Shown here in pieces: positions 1-10,083 of a stretch of 64,000 nucleotides of DNA. Source of the stretch: Flavobacterium ginsenosidimutans (GTDB lineage: Bacteria > Bacteroidota > Bacteroidia > Flavobacteriales > Flavobacteriaceae); the NCBI RefSeq assembly GCF_003254625.1, contig NZ_QJRJ01000078.1, positions 124,001 through 188,000 on the forward strand. Direction: 5' to 3'. Position 1 is the stretch's first letter. Every line of letters begins with the position of its first letter. The position numbers were made by a program, and so were the translations under genes. Under the pieces are notes generated by a model. The model did not search any database, was not told where the DNA came from, and saw only the letters and a list, made by a program, of their open reading frames with translations.

Positions 1-8
1 GATTATAA

Positions 9-2240
<2,232 letters not shown>

Positions 2241-2271
2241 TTCAGAATACATTTTGTATTTCTAAATAAAC

Positions 2272-2303
2272 AAAAAGGACAACTCGAAAGGTTGTCCTTT
2301 TTT
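2272..2303 (+). terminator. Rho-independent terminator after icd
   Basis: Perfect inverted repeat AAGGACAAC / GTTGTCCTT with a 7-nt loop, followed by a T run. It lies about 32 nt after the icd stop and insulates icd from the TonB receptor operon. Confidence 0.9.
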
Positions 2304-2381
2304 ATCTTAACTTATCTTTACAGAATTTCCGTGACAATAATTAAGTAAGAATTGTTAACTATGTAAATCAAAATCAATATA

Positions 2382-4763
2382 ATGATTACAAAAAATACCT
2401 GCACATTTTTTCTTTTTATTCTTACGATTTTCACCTCATTTGCACAGGAAAAATTCACTCTAAGCGGAACTATTACTGATAGCCGAAATAACGAAACTCT
2501 AATTGGAGTTGCTATCTATATTCCATCATTAAAAATTGGAACCACAACAAACGAATACGGTTTTTACTCGCTTTCTGCTCCTAAAGGGGAATACGAAATT
2601 GAAATCAGTTATACCGGTTATCAAGCCATTCAAAAAACCATTATTTTAAATCAGAATACAAAAAGTAACTTCGCAATCAAAGAAGGCGGTGAAGAACTTC
2701 AAGAAGTCATTATTACAGAAAACAAAAGCAAGACCAACATTAAATCGCCAGAAATGAGCGTTAACAAACTCTCTATTTCGACCATAAAAAAAATGCCCGT
2801 TGTTTTAGGAGAAGTTGATGTTTTAAAATCGATTTTATTACTTCCAGGTGTTACCAATGCAGGTGAAGGCGCTTCTGGATTTAACGTTCGCGGAGGTGGT
2901 GCTGATCAGAATCTGATTCTTTTGGATGAAGCGACGATTTTTAATTCTTCGCACGTTTTTGGATTCTTTTCTGTTTTTAATCCTGATGCCATTAAAGATT
3001 TAAAATTGTATAAAGGAGGAATTCCAGCACGTTATGGAGGAAGAGCTTCTTCAGTTTTAGAAATCTATCAAAAAGACGGAAGCAGTAAAGATTTTCATAT
3101 GAGTGGCGGAATTGGCTTAATATCAAGCCGTCTGCTAGCTGAAGGTCCGATTGCAAAAGACAAAGGTTCTTTTTTAATTGGAGGAAGGGCTTCTTATGCG
3201 CATCTTTTTCTAAAACTATCCGAAGACAATAAAAATAACTCCGCTTATTTTTATGATTTAAACACCAAATTAAGCTATAAACTCAACGACAATAACAGTC
3301 TCTATTTATCAGGTTATTTTGGGCGCGATGTTTTCAGATTAAATAAAAGCTTCACCAATACTTACGGAAATTCTACTTTAAATTTTAGATGGAACCATTT
3401 ATATTCTAACAAACTATTTTCAAATCTCTCCTTAATTTACAGTGATTATTATTACGGCTTAGATCTTGATTTTGTTGGATTCAACTGGGATTCTGGCATC
3501 AAAAACTATAACATTAAATACGATTTCAAATATTATCTTTCGGATAAATTAAAACTGAATTATGGTGTAAACGGAATTTATTATCAATTTAATCCTGGAA
3601 CAATTAAGCCAACTGGCGAAGATTCAGGAATTAATCCAGATCAATTGGATAAAAAATACGCTTTTGAACCTTCTGTTTATTTGGATGCAGAAAGTCAGCT
3701 TTCTAAAAAAATTACCGTCGCATACGGATTGCGTTACAGTTTATTTTATAGATTGGGCGCTTCTACTATTAATTATTATGACAATAATCAGGCGGTTCTT
3801 TTTAATAGTGAAATGCAGATTTACGAAAAAGGAACTCCGACTTCAACACAGTATTTTGGCAAAAATAAAGTCATTCAAAGTTATGGCAATCTCGAACCGC
3901 GTTTTTCAATTTCTTATCAATTAAATGACGATCAAGCCATAAAAGCCAGCTATAACAGAATGGCTCAATATCTTCAATTGATTTCTAATACTTCATCTCC
4001 GACTCCGCTAGATGTTTGGATGCCGAGTGACAATTATATCAAACCTCAGCTTGCAGATCAGGGAGCAATTGGATATTTTAGAAATATTTATAACGGCGCT
4101 TACTCACTTGAAGTCGAAACTTATTACAAGAAAATACAAAATAGATTAGATTACATAGACGGAGCCGATTTAATAGCCAATAATGCCATTGAACAAGTCA
4201 TTTTAAATGGACATATGCGTTCGTATGGTTTAGAACTGATGATAAAGAAAAACAAAGGTAAATTTAACGGATGGATTTCGTACACAATTTCCAAATCAGA
4301 ACAGCAGACTCCTGGAAGAACTCCTGAAGAAACTGGAATAAATAACGGTCAATGGTATGCTTCTGCTTACGATAAAACGCATAATCTTGCTATTACATCA
4401 GCTTATAGCTTAAACGAAAAATGGTCTTTTGGTGCTAACTTTGCTTTACAGTCAGGACAGCCAGTTACTTATCCAAATGGCCAATACGAATATTTAGGAA
4501 TTACGGTGCCGAGCTACGGATTACGAAATGAAGATAGACTTCCTGCTTATCATCATTTGGATATTTCTGCAACTTTAACACCAACAAAAAATAAAGATAG
4601 AAATTGGAAAGGCGAATGGGTTTTCAGTATTTACAACGTCTACAATCGTATGAACGCTGCCTCGATAAACTTTCGCCAAAATGTTGACACAGGTGTAAAT
4701 GAAGCTATTAAAACATCTATTTTCGGAATTGTTCCAGCAGTTAGTTATAATTTCAAATTCTAA
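2382..4763 (+). CDS. TonB-dependent receptor with N-terminal carboxypeptidase-regulatory-like domain
   Basis: Outer-membrane active-transport barrel of 793 residues. It has a signal peptide (about 1-21, ending SFAQ), a beta-sandwich CarboxypepD_reg-like domain (about 24-110, with the GTITDSRNNETLIGV start usual for these receptors), a plug domain (about 130-240, containing FNVRGGGADQNLILLDEA and PARYGGRASSVLEI), and a 22-strand-type barrel ending in an aromatic residue (YNFKF). It is followed 30 nt later by a DUF4249 lipoprotein, a pairing seen repeatedly in Bacteroidota. It differs from the SusC class because no SusD partner is present. The substrate cannot be read from sequence; no sigma/anti-sigma pair lies next to it. 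Confidence 0.93.
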   Translation: MITKNTCTFFLFILTIFTSFAQEKFTLSGTITDSRNNETLIGVAIYIPSLKIGTTTNEYGFYSLSAPKGEYEIEISYTGYQAIQKTIILNQNTKSNFAIKEGGEELQEVIITENKSKTNIKSPEMSVNKLSISTIKKMPVVLGEVDVLKSILLLPGVTNAGEGASGFNVRGGGADQNLILLDEATIFNSSHVFGFFSVFNPDAIKDLKLYKGGIPARYGGRASSVLEIYQKDGSSKDFHMSGGIGLISSRLLAEGPIAKDKGSFLIGGRASYAHLFLKLSEDNKNNSAYFYDLNTKLSYKLNDNNSLYLSGYFGRDVFRLNKSFTNTYGNSTLNFRWNHLYSNKLFSNLSLIYSDYYYGLDLDFVGFNWDSGIKNYNIKYDFKYYLSDKLKLNYGVNGIYYQFNPGTIKPTGEDSGINPDQLDKKYAFEPSVYLDAESQLSKKITVAYGLRYSLFYRLGASTINYYDNNQAVLFNSEMQIYEKGTPTSTQYFGKNKVIQSYGNLEPRFSISYQLNDDQAIKASYNRMAQYLQLISNTSSPTPLDVWMPSDNYIKPQLADQGAIGYFRNIYNGAYSLEVETYYKKIQNRLDYIDGADLIANNAIEQVILNGHMRSYGLELMIKKNKGKFNGWISYTISKSEQQTPGRTPEETGINNGQWYASAYDKTHNLAITSAYSLNEKWSFGANFALQSGQPVTYPNGQYEYLGITVPSYGLRNEDRLPAYHHLDISATLTPTKNKDRNWKGEWVFSIYNVYNRMNAASINFRQNVDTGVNEAIKTSIFGIVPAVSYNFKF

Positions 4764-4793
4764 AAAATCAATTCAAAAACTAAAAATATAAGT

Positions 4794-5615
4794 ATGAAAA
4801 AATTAGTTTTTTTAAGCGTGCTTTTCACATCTATATTCTTCACAAGTTGCGAAGAAGTTGTTGATGTTGATTTAGATACAGCTGCTCCAAAATTAGTAAT
4901 TGAAGCTTCTATCAATTGGGAAAAAGGAACTACAGGAAATGACCAGACGATAAGACTAACTACAACGACTGGCTATTTTGAAAACGTAATTCCAACTATC
5001 TCTAATGCAATTATTTATATAGAAAATAGTCAAAAAGAAAGATTTAATTTTATCGAAATTAAAAAGACGGGGCAATATGTATGCACTAATTTCAAGCCTG
5101 TTATCGACGAACAATATACATTAACTGTAATTAGTAGAGGAAATAGATACATCGGAACGGAAACTTTAAAATCAGTAGCATCCATTACCCGAATAGATCA
5201 AAATAACGAAGGTGGTTTTACTGGGCAAGATATCGAAATCAAAGCCTTTTATAATGATCCTGCCGATGCAGATAATTTCTATCTCTACAAATATTTATAT
5301 CCTAATAAAGTCAAATCAATCTATTATGTAGATGAGGATAAATTTTTTAATGGTAATGAGTTTTTCAGTCTTTCAGATGATGAAGATTTACAAATTGGAA
5401 GTGAAATCGAAATAACGCACTACGGAATTTCAAAACAATACTATAATTATATGAGTATTTTAGTTAGTATTGCTGGAAGCAATATTGGAGGGCCATTTCA
5501 GTCTCCTCCAGCAACTGTAAAAGGAAATATGGTCAATGTAACTAATAAAGATAATTATCCGCTGGGGTATTTTTCCCTAAGTGAAACCAGTACAGAAAAG
5601 TACAAAATTCAATAA
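4794..5615 (+). CDS. DUF4249-family outer-membrane lipoprotein
   Basis: A 273-residue secreted lipoprotein. The signal peptide ends in a lipobox with Cys19 (FFTSC), followed by acidic residues (EEVVDVD) that in Bacteroidota are compatible with surface export. The start of the mature protein (VDVDLDTAAPKLVIEA) and the beta-rich body match the DUF4249 family, whose members are encoded directly after TonB-dependent receptors. By analogy it may act as an accessory lid or binding protein for the upstream receptor; this is inference from context. The stop is 3 nt before the next ATG, so the operon continues. Confidence 0.85.
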   Translation: MKKLVFLSVLFTSIFFTSCEEVVDVDLDTAAPKLVIEASINWEKGTTGNDQTIRLTTTTGYFENVIPTISNAIIYIENSQKERFNFIEIKKTGQYVCTNFKPVIDEQYTLTVISRGNRYIGTETLKSVASITRIDQNNEGGFTGQDIEIKAFYNDPADADNFYLYKYLYPNKVKSIYYVDEDKFFNGNEFFSLSDDEDLQIGSEIEITHYGISKQYYNYMSILVSIAGSNIGGPFQSPPATVKGNMVNVTNKDNYPLGYFSLSETSTEKYKIQ

Positions 5616-5618
5616 TTT

Positions 5619-6101
5619 ATGCAGCCACTACTCAAAGCCTTAACCGAAAAAAAACTTGTTGGACATTTTATCGAAATGTCTTTTATCGAAAATAAAACTT
5701 TTCAATTATGGAGCGGTTTTATGCCAAATCGAAAAGAAATAAAAAATACAATTGGCGCTAATTTATATTCTTTAGAAGTTTATGAAAAAGATCATTTTGA
5801 CAATTTTGATCCCAATGACCTTTTTCAGAAATGGGCTGCTGTAGAAGTTTCAGATTATTCAACCGTTCCAGAAGGAATGGTAACACTAATTGTTCCAAGT
5901 GGCTTATATGCTGTTTTTCTTCATTTAGGGCCAGCGACAGAAGCGCATAAAACGTATCATTATATTTTTGCAGAATGGCTTCCAAATTCTGATTACACAG
6001 TTGATGACAGACCTCATTTTGCGGTTATGAACGAAAGATATAAAAAAGACGATCCGACTTCTGAAGAAGAAATCTGGATTCCGATAAAAAACAGAAATTA
6101 A
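5619..6101 (+). CDS. GyrI-like small-molecule-binding domain protein
   Basis: A 160-residue cytoplasmic protein with no DNA-binding part. The pattern ending in YHYIFAEWLPNSDY...DRPHFAVMNERY resembles the effector-binding (GyrI-like / AraC_E_bind) domain, a two-layer fold that binds small hydrophobic ligands. Its start lies 3 nt after the DUF4249 stop and its own stop 2 nt before the DinB-like gene, so it appears to be translated as part of the TonB receptor transcript. A role in ligand sequestration is only inferred from the family. The family call rests on the C-terminal motif and overall length. Confidence 0.72.
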   Translation: MQPLLKALTEKKLVGHFIEMSFIENKTFQLWSGFMPNRKEIKNTIGANLYSLEVYEKDHFDNFDPNDLFQKWAAVEVSDYSTVPEGMVTLIVPSGLYAVFLHLGPATEAHKTYHYIFAEWLPNSDYTVDDRPHFAVMNERYKKDDPTSEEEIWIPIKNRN

Positions 6102-6103
6102 TT

Positions 6104-6550
6104 ATGTCAATACAAACTTTAAAAATACTTTTCAATAGAGATTTAGACAAGCTAAAATTTGAAATCGAATCATACGAATTCGAAAAGCAAATTTGGGCAA
6201 TTGACAAAAATATTTCAAATTCGGCAGGAAATCTTTGTCTTCATTTAATTGGAAATCTAAACACATATATTGGCGCAGAAATAGGCAAAACAGGCTATGT
6301 GCGAAATCGTCCTTTGGAATTTTCGTTAAAAGATATTCCAAAATCAGAATTAGTTGAGAAAATTGAAAACACGATTTCAGTTGTAAACAACGCTCTTGAT
6401 AATTTAACAGAAGCTGACTTAGACGCAATTTATCCACAGATTGTTTTCGAAAAAGAAATGACAACCGGATTTTTCTTAATTCATCTTTCAACACATTTAG
6501 CCTATCATTTAGGGCAAATCAATTATCACAGAAGGCTTTTGGATTTCTGA
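6104..6550 (+). CDS. DinB-like (DUF1572-type) four-helix protein
   Basis: A 148-residue all-helical protein. The first His is in NLCLHLIGNLNTYIG (about residues 45-58) and the last in HLSTHLAYHLGQINYHRR (about 125-143), which fits the metal-coordinating His triad of DinB/YfiT-like proteins. These proteins are often metal-dependent thiol transferases or remain uncharacterised. It starts 2 nt after the GyrI-like gene, so the two are translationally adjacent. A second DinB-like gene lies at 34405-34872, but the two proteins are clearly divergent. Confidence 0.78.
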   Translation: MSIQTLKILFNRDLDKLKFEIESYEFEKQIWAIDKNISNSAGNLCLHLIGNLNTYIGAEIGKTGYVRNRPLEFSLKDIPKSELVEKIENTISVVNNALDNLTEADLDAIYPQIVFEKEMTTGFFLIHLSTHLAYHLGQINYHRRLLDF

Positions 6551-6628
6551 TTTTAGATTGTAGATCGCAGATTTTTCAAGCTTTGAAAAAATCTAAAATC
6601 CTAAATCATAAATCTAAAATTCTAACCC
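6551..6628. repeat. AT-rich inverted repeat of the gattttagatt type
   Basis: Contains an imperfect hairpin (AGATTTTTCAA / TTTGAAAAAATCT at 6569-6594) embedded in GATTTTAGATT / AATCTAAAATC words. It follows the DinB-like stop directly and could end that transcript. The same word recurs at 28922-28951 and 46835-46869. Confidence 0.6.
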
Positions 6629-6629
6629 T

Positions 6630-6637
6630 TACCTTTG
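6630..6637 (+). promoter_or_regulatory. -7 box (TACCTTTG) for thiamine pyrophosphokinase
   Basis: Exact match to the Flavobacterium/Bacteroides -7 consensus TAnnTTTG, 22 nt before the ATG at 6660. No clear -33 TTG could be placed at the usual spacing. Confidence 0.6.
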
Positions 6638-6659
6638 CAACACATTCAAAAAAACACAC

Positions 6660-7322
6660 ATGTCATCACATCATATAGTCCGCGACGATCAAGAACCCGC
6701 TTTAATAATTGCAAATGGCGCAGCCTGCGATCCTGAATTATTAGGACAATTACTAGAATGGTCACCGTTGGTTATCGTTTTAGATTCGGCTATAGAAAGA
6801 GTAATTGAATTAGGCATAAAAGTCGATGTTTTATTGGGTGATTTTGATCGTGGATTTGATCCTGAAATTTATAAAACTTCACAATTTCCAATCGAAATCG
6901 TTCATACGCCAGATCAAGATAAAACAGATCTAGAAAAAGCTTTTGATTATCTTATCGAAAGAAAAATTCCTGCCGTAAACGTCGTTTGGGCAACAGGAAA
7001 ACGCGCCGATCATACGATTACAAACCTTACACAAATTGTTCGTTATAGAGATTTACTGAAAATTGTCATTCTTGACGATCATTCCAAAATTTTTCTTCTG
7101 CCAACAAAATTTGAAAAATGGTATACAGCAAAAACACCAATTTCACTTATCCCAATTGGTGTTGTAAACGGAATTTCTTCAGTGAATTTAAAATATGAAT
7201 TAAACGACGATACGCTCACAATGGGTTACAGAACTGGAAGCAGTAATTCTGTTGAAAAAGATGGAATTGTAACCATTACACATCGAGAAGGCGATTTGCT
7301 TTTAATGGAATGTTTTGATTAG
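6660..7322 (+). CDS. Thiamine pyrophosphokinase
   Basis: Cytoplasmic enzyme that transfers pyrophosphate from ATP to thiamine to form thiamine diphosphate. The 220 residues show the family hallmarks: a GDFD metal-binding motif (60-63), the TPDQDKTDLEKA block (about 83-94) and the GKRADHTITNL block (about 114-124). The C-terminal part holds the thiamine-binding beta-sandwich region (GYRTGSSNSV). It has its own promoter box and no thiamine biosynthesis neighbours, consistent with a salvage role. Confidence 0.93.
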   Translation: MSSHHIVRDDQEPALIIANGAACDPELLGQLLEWSPLVIVLDSAIERVIELGIKVDVLLGDFDRGFDPEIYKTSQFPIEIVHTPDQDKTDLEKAFDYLIERKIPAVNVVWATGKRADHTITNLTQIVRYRDLLKIVILDDHSKIFLLPTKFEKWYTAKTPISLIPIGVVNGISSVNLKYELNDDTLTMGYRTGSSNSVEKDGIVTITHREGDLLLMECFD

Positions 7323-7330
7323 AAGCTATT

Positions 7331-7397
7331 TCCTGCTGTCCGCTATATCTTTTGTGGTGAACCCCACCACAAAAGGATGCCGCTTCCATCAGGGCTA
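7331..7397. repeat. Dispersed structured element, copy 1 (variable-hairpin family)
   Basis: Framed by TGCTGTCCGCTATATCT on the left and GCCGCTTCCATCAGGGCTA on the right, with a central hairpin TTTTGTGGTG-aaccc-CACCACAAAA. Two further copies lie at 27281-27339 and, inverted, at 35970-36036. The frame is conserved while the hairpin changes. It sits between the thiamine pyrophosphokinase stop and the rlmF promoter. Confidence 0.75.
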
Positions 7398-7442
7398 GGG
7401 CACTCATTTTCAAAACAAGCCTTTCTTCAAAAAAGGAATACC

Positions 7443-7450
7443 TATCTTTG
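7443..7450 (+). promoter_or_regulatory. -7 box (TATCTTTG) for rlmF
   Basis: Exact TAnnTTTG match. It overlaps the TTG at 7448 that would otherwise extend rlmF, so transcription should start downstream of that TTG. This fixes the ATG at 7469 as the start. Confidence 0.75.
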
Positions 7451-7468
7451 CAATCGAAATCAAAGAAA

Positions 7469-8416
7469 ATGAAAGCAGAAAACAATTCACAAAAAGACAA
7501 TTTACACCCAAGAAATCTTCATCGAGCGAGATACGATTTTGAAAAATTAATTTCAAATTGTCCAGAATTAAAAGCTTTTATTTCCATCAATAAACACGAA
7601 ATCGAAACCATTGATTTCAGTAATCCACTTGCTGTAAAAACTTTAAACAAAGCTTTACTCCAAACCTATTACAATATTCAAAACTGGGATATTCCTAAAA
7701 ATTATCTTTGTCCGCCAATTCCAGGACGTGCCGATTATATTCATTACATCGCTGATTTATTGGCCGAAAGCAACAATAATCAGATTCCAAATACTTCATC
7801 TGTTTTAGGTTTAGATATCGGAACAGGTTCAAATTTAATCTATCCGATATTAGGAAACTCGATTTATAATTGGAGTTTCGTCGGAACAGATATTGACCAG
7901 AAATCAATTGAAAATTGTTCTAAAATTATTGAAGCAAATCCAAATCTAATTGACGCAATCAGTTTACAACAACAAACTGAATCTCGATTCATTTTCAAAA
8001 ATATCATTGCACCCGAAGATCGTTTTACTTTTACAATCTGTAATCCGCCTTTTCATGCATCTGCGGAAGAAGCAAATAAAAGCACTTCCAGAAAAGTTTC
8101 CAATCTTAACCCGAAGGAAAAAAGAAATACAAATCCCGTTTTAAATTTTGGAGGTCAAAATGCCGAATTATGGTGCAACGGCGGCGAAATCGGATTCATC
8201 ACGCAAATGATTTACGAAAGTGCCAAATATCCTTCGCAAGTTTTGTGGTTTACTACTCTAGTTTCTAAAAAAGAAAATCTTTCTTCGATTTACAAAATCT
8301 TGAAAAAAGTAAACGCCATTTCTGTCAAAACAATCGAAATGTCACAAGGGCAGAAAAACAGCCGAATTGTGGCGTGGAGTTTTTTAAGTGATAATCATCG
8401 AAATTTTTCAATTTAA
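7469..8416 (+). CDS. rlmF: 23S rRNA (adenine-1618-N6)-methyltransferase RlmF
   Basis: SAM-dependent methyltransferase that modifies A1618 of 23S rRNA. The 315-residue product has the family N-terminus (LHPRNLHRARYDFEKLI), the SAM-binding motif LGLDIGTGSNLIYP (about 112-125) and the catalytic N6-adenine motif NPPFHAS (about 192-198). Its length is close to that of the enterobacterial enzyme. An upstream TTG at 7448 would add seven residues but overlaps the -7 box, so the ATG is preferred. It is monocistronic; a hairpin array follows. Confidence 0.92.
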   Translation: MKAENNSQKDNLHPRNLHRARYDFEKLISNCPELKAFISINKHEIETIDFSNPLAVKTLNKALLQTYYNIQNWDIPKNYLCPPIPGRADYIHYIADLLAESNNNQIPNTSSVLGLDIGTGSNLIYPILGNSIYNWSFVGTDIDQKSIENCSKIIEANPNLIDAISLQQQTESRFIFKNIIAPEDRFTFTICNPPFHASAEEANKSTSRKVSNLNPKEKRNTNPVLNFGGQNAELWCNGGEIGFITQMIYESAKYPSQVLWFTTLVSKKENLSSIYKILKKVNAISVKTIEMSQGQKNSRIVAWSFLSDNHRNFSI

Positions 8417-8776
8417 AACATTTGATTTCTGTAATAATTAGAATGTGTCGCTCCGCTGGAGCTTTAGACTATACGCTTAGAAATTTTGCTATAGATATTT
8501 GGCTCCTCTGGAGCCTTAGCATAAATTGATGAAGTAATGATTTTGGGAATAGTCCCTGCGGGACGAAATATTTATAGAAGATTATTCGTCGTAGTTTTCA
8601 AAGCCCCAGCGGGGCGAAATATTTTTTGATAAGTAAATGCCAATTTCTTAAGTTCGACAAATGAAAACCTAAAAAACTGTAAACAGACTACTTCAAATAT
8701 CTGATTTCCAAATTAAAACCTTGATTTTATAATTTGCTTTTGCTACATTTATTGTAAACATTTTAAAATCAAGATT
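8417..8776. repeat. Array of four short hairpins at about 51-bp spacing
   Basis: A gene-free stretch of 360 bp. It carries GCTCCGCTGGAGC (8450-8462), GGCTCCTCTGGAGCC (8501-8515), GTCCCTGCGGGAC (8552-8564) and GCCCCAGCGGGGC (8603-8615). The third and fourth are followed by GAAATATTT; the second is preceded by the complementary ATAGATATTT, so orientation alternates. This resembles REP/BIME clusters; no REP-associated transposase gene is present in the window. The last 150 bp hold nothing recognisable except the region before the next gene. Confidence 0.82.
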
Positions 8777-9013
8777 ATGGCAGAATACATTGGTTATCTC
8801 GCATCTGTTTTTATTGTTGGCGGTTTCTTACTGAAAAACCTCAGAGCAATTCGATTTATTAATATGTTTGGCTGTATCTGTTTTGTCATTTATGGCATCT
8901 TTTTAAATAATTACCAAGATTTCAATCAATGGCTTTGGCCAGTAATTATTCCAAACGCCATTTTAGCTTTTGTTCAGATTTATTATTTGACTTCCAAAAA
9001 CGATAAATCTTAA
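8777..9013 (+). CDS. Small three-helix inner-membrane protein (YgjV / CBU_0592-like)
   Basis: A 78-residue protein that is almost entirely membrane-embedded: helices at about 5-20, 28-44 and 52-71, then a short charged tail (SKNDKS). The GYLASVFIVGGFLLKNL...RFINMFGCICFVIYG pattern resembles small YgjV-like or CBU_0592-like membrane proteins, which are about the size of half a sugar-transporter-like bundle. Function is unknown. It stands alone between the hairpin array and a hydrolase. Confidence 0.75.
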   Translation: MAEYIGYLASVFIVGGFLLKNLRAIRFINMFGCICFVIYGIFLNNYQDFNQWLWPVIIPNAILAFVQIYYLTSKNDKS

Positions 9014-9097
9014 AATTATGATATTTTAAAATAAAATTCTGATACACTTTTCACTTACTCCAATCGTAACTTTAAGCTAAATATTGAATTTATTACG

Positions 9098-10036
9098 ATG
9101 TCAAAACTATATTCCCGCCTAGCTATTGTACTTTTTTTAGTGACAAGTTGTGCTTCAAAAAAAGCAAAATTTGAAGATTACGTATTTAAAACCAAAAGCG
9201 AAGAAGTAAAATACCAAACTGCTTATGATAAAGCTTTAAGGCTTTGGAATATTCCATACACTGAAGAAGATGTAAAAACAAGTTTTGGAACAGCGCATAT
9301 TGTGATCGCAGGCCCAAAAAACGGAAAAGATTTGGTTCTACTCCACGGAATGGATGCCAGTTCTACGATGTGGTATCCAAACATTAAAGTTTTAGCCAAA
9401 AATCATCGCATTTATTCCATCGATTTTATCATGGAACCCAACAAATCCAATTTAACTGCAAAACCACTTTCATCTGATGATATTGTTGTTTTTTACAATG
9501 AAATTTTCGATCATTATAAATTAAAGAAATTTGATATCGTTGGCGCTTCACGAGGCGGCTGGATTGCGACATTATTGGCCGTTCAGAAACCAAATTCAAT
9601 TGATAAAATTGTTTTATTAAGTCCTGCGCAGACTTTCAAATTTCTTGACAAACCTAGAAAAACAACTTCGGCATTGATGCTGAAACTTTTTCCAAGCGAA
9701 AAAAAATTCAGTAAAACATTAAACACTTTTTCAACTCATCCTGAAAACATCAGCCGTATTTATAAAAGACAATTTTATTTGGCCAATAAATATGCAAAAT
9801 CCAATTCTAGCATGCTTAAAATGATGCCTTTTTCAGATAAAGAATTAGAATCTATCCAGAATCCTGTTTTGGTTTTAATTGGAGACAAAGACATTATTAA
9901 TTCCGAAGAAAGTTTAGAAAGAGCACAGAAACATTTATCAAAAAGCGAAACCAAAATCATCAAAGATGCAGGTCATTTTTTAACTATCGATCAGCCAAAA
10001 ATGGTTAATGACGCGATTATTAATTTTTTAGATTAG
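9098..10036 (+). CDS. Alpha/beta-hydrolase lipoprotein
   Basis: A 312-residue envelope protein with a lipoprotein signal (Cys18 in FLVTSC). The hydrolase core contains the oxyanion region HGMDASSTMW, the nucleophile elbow GASRGG (Ser at about residue 151), a late acidic residue in GDKDI and the catalytic His in AGHFLTIDQP (about residue 293). This is a complete Ser-Asp-His triad of the esterase / C-C-hydrolase type. The substrate is unknown. It ends 47 nt before uvrB and may be cotranscribed with it. Confidence 0.86.
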   Translation: MSKLYSRLAIVLFLVTSCASKKAKFEDYVFKTKSEEVKYQTAYDKALRLWNIPYTEEDVKTSFGTAHIVIAGPKNGKDLVLLHGMDASSTMWYPNIKVLAKNHRIYSIDFIMEPNKSNLTAKPLSSDDIVVFYNEIFDHYKLKKFDIVGASRGGWIATLLAVQKPNSIDKIVLLSPAQTFKFLDKPRKTTSALMLKLFPSEKKFSKTLNTFSTHPENISRIYKRQFYLANKYAKSNSSMLKMMPFSDKELESIQNPVLVLIGDKDIINSEESLERAQKHLSKSETKIIKDAGHFLTIDQPKMVNDAIINFLD

Positions 10037-10083
10037 CATTCAAACTTCGTATCTTTACAAAACCAAATTTTCAGCCAACGCAA

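Noticed and set aside
7448..7468. TTG start giving a seven-residue longer RlmF
   Set aside because: It overlaps the -7 promoter box, and the ATG at 7469 has a normal position.
8450..8615. Regularly spaced hairpins considered as a CRISPR array
   Set aside because: The repeated parts differ in sequence, orientation alternates, and spacing words are themselves partly repeated.
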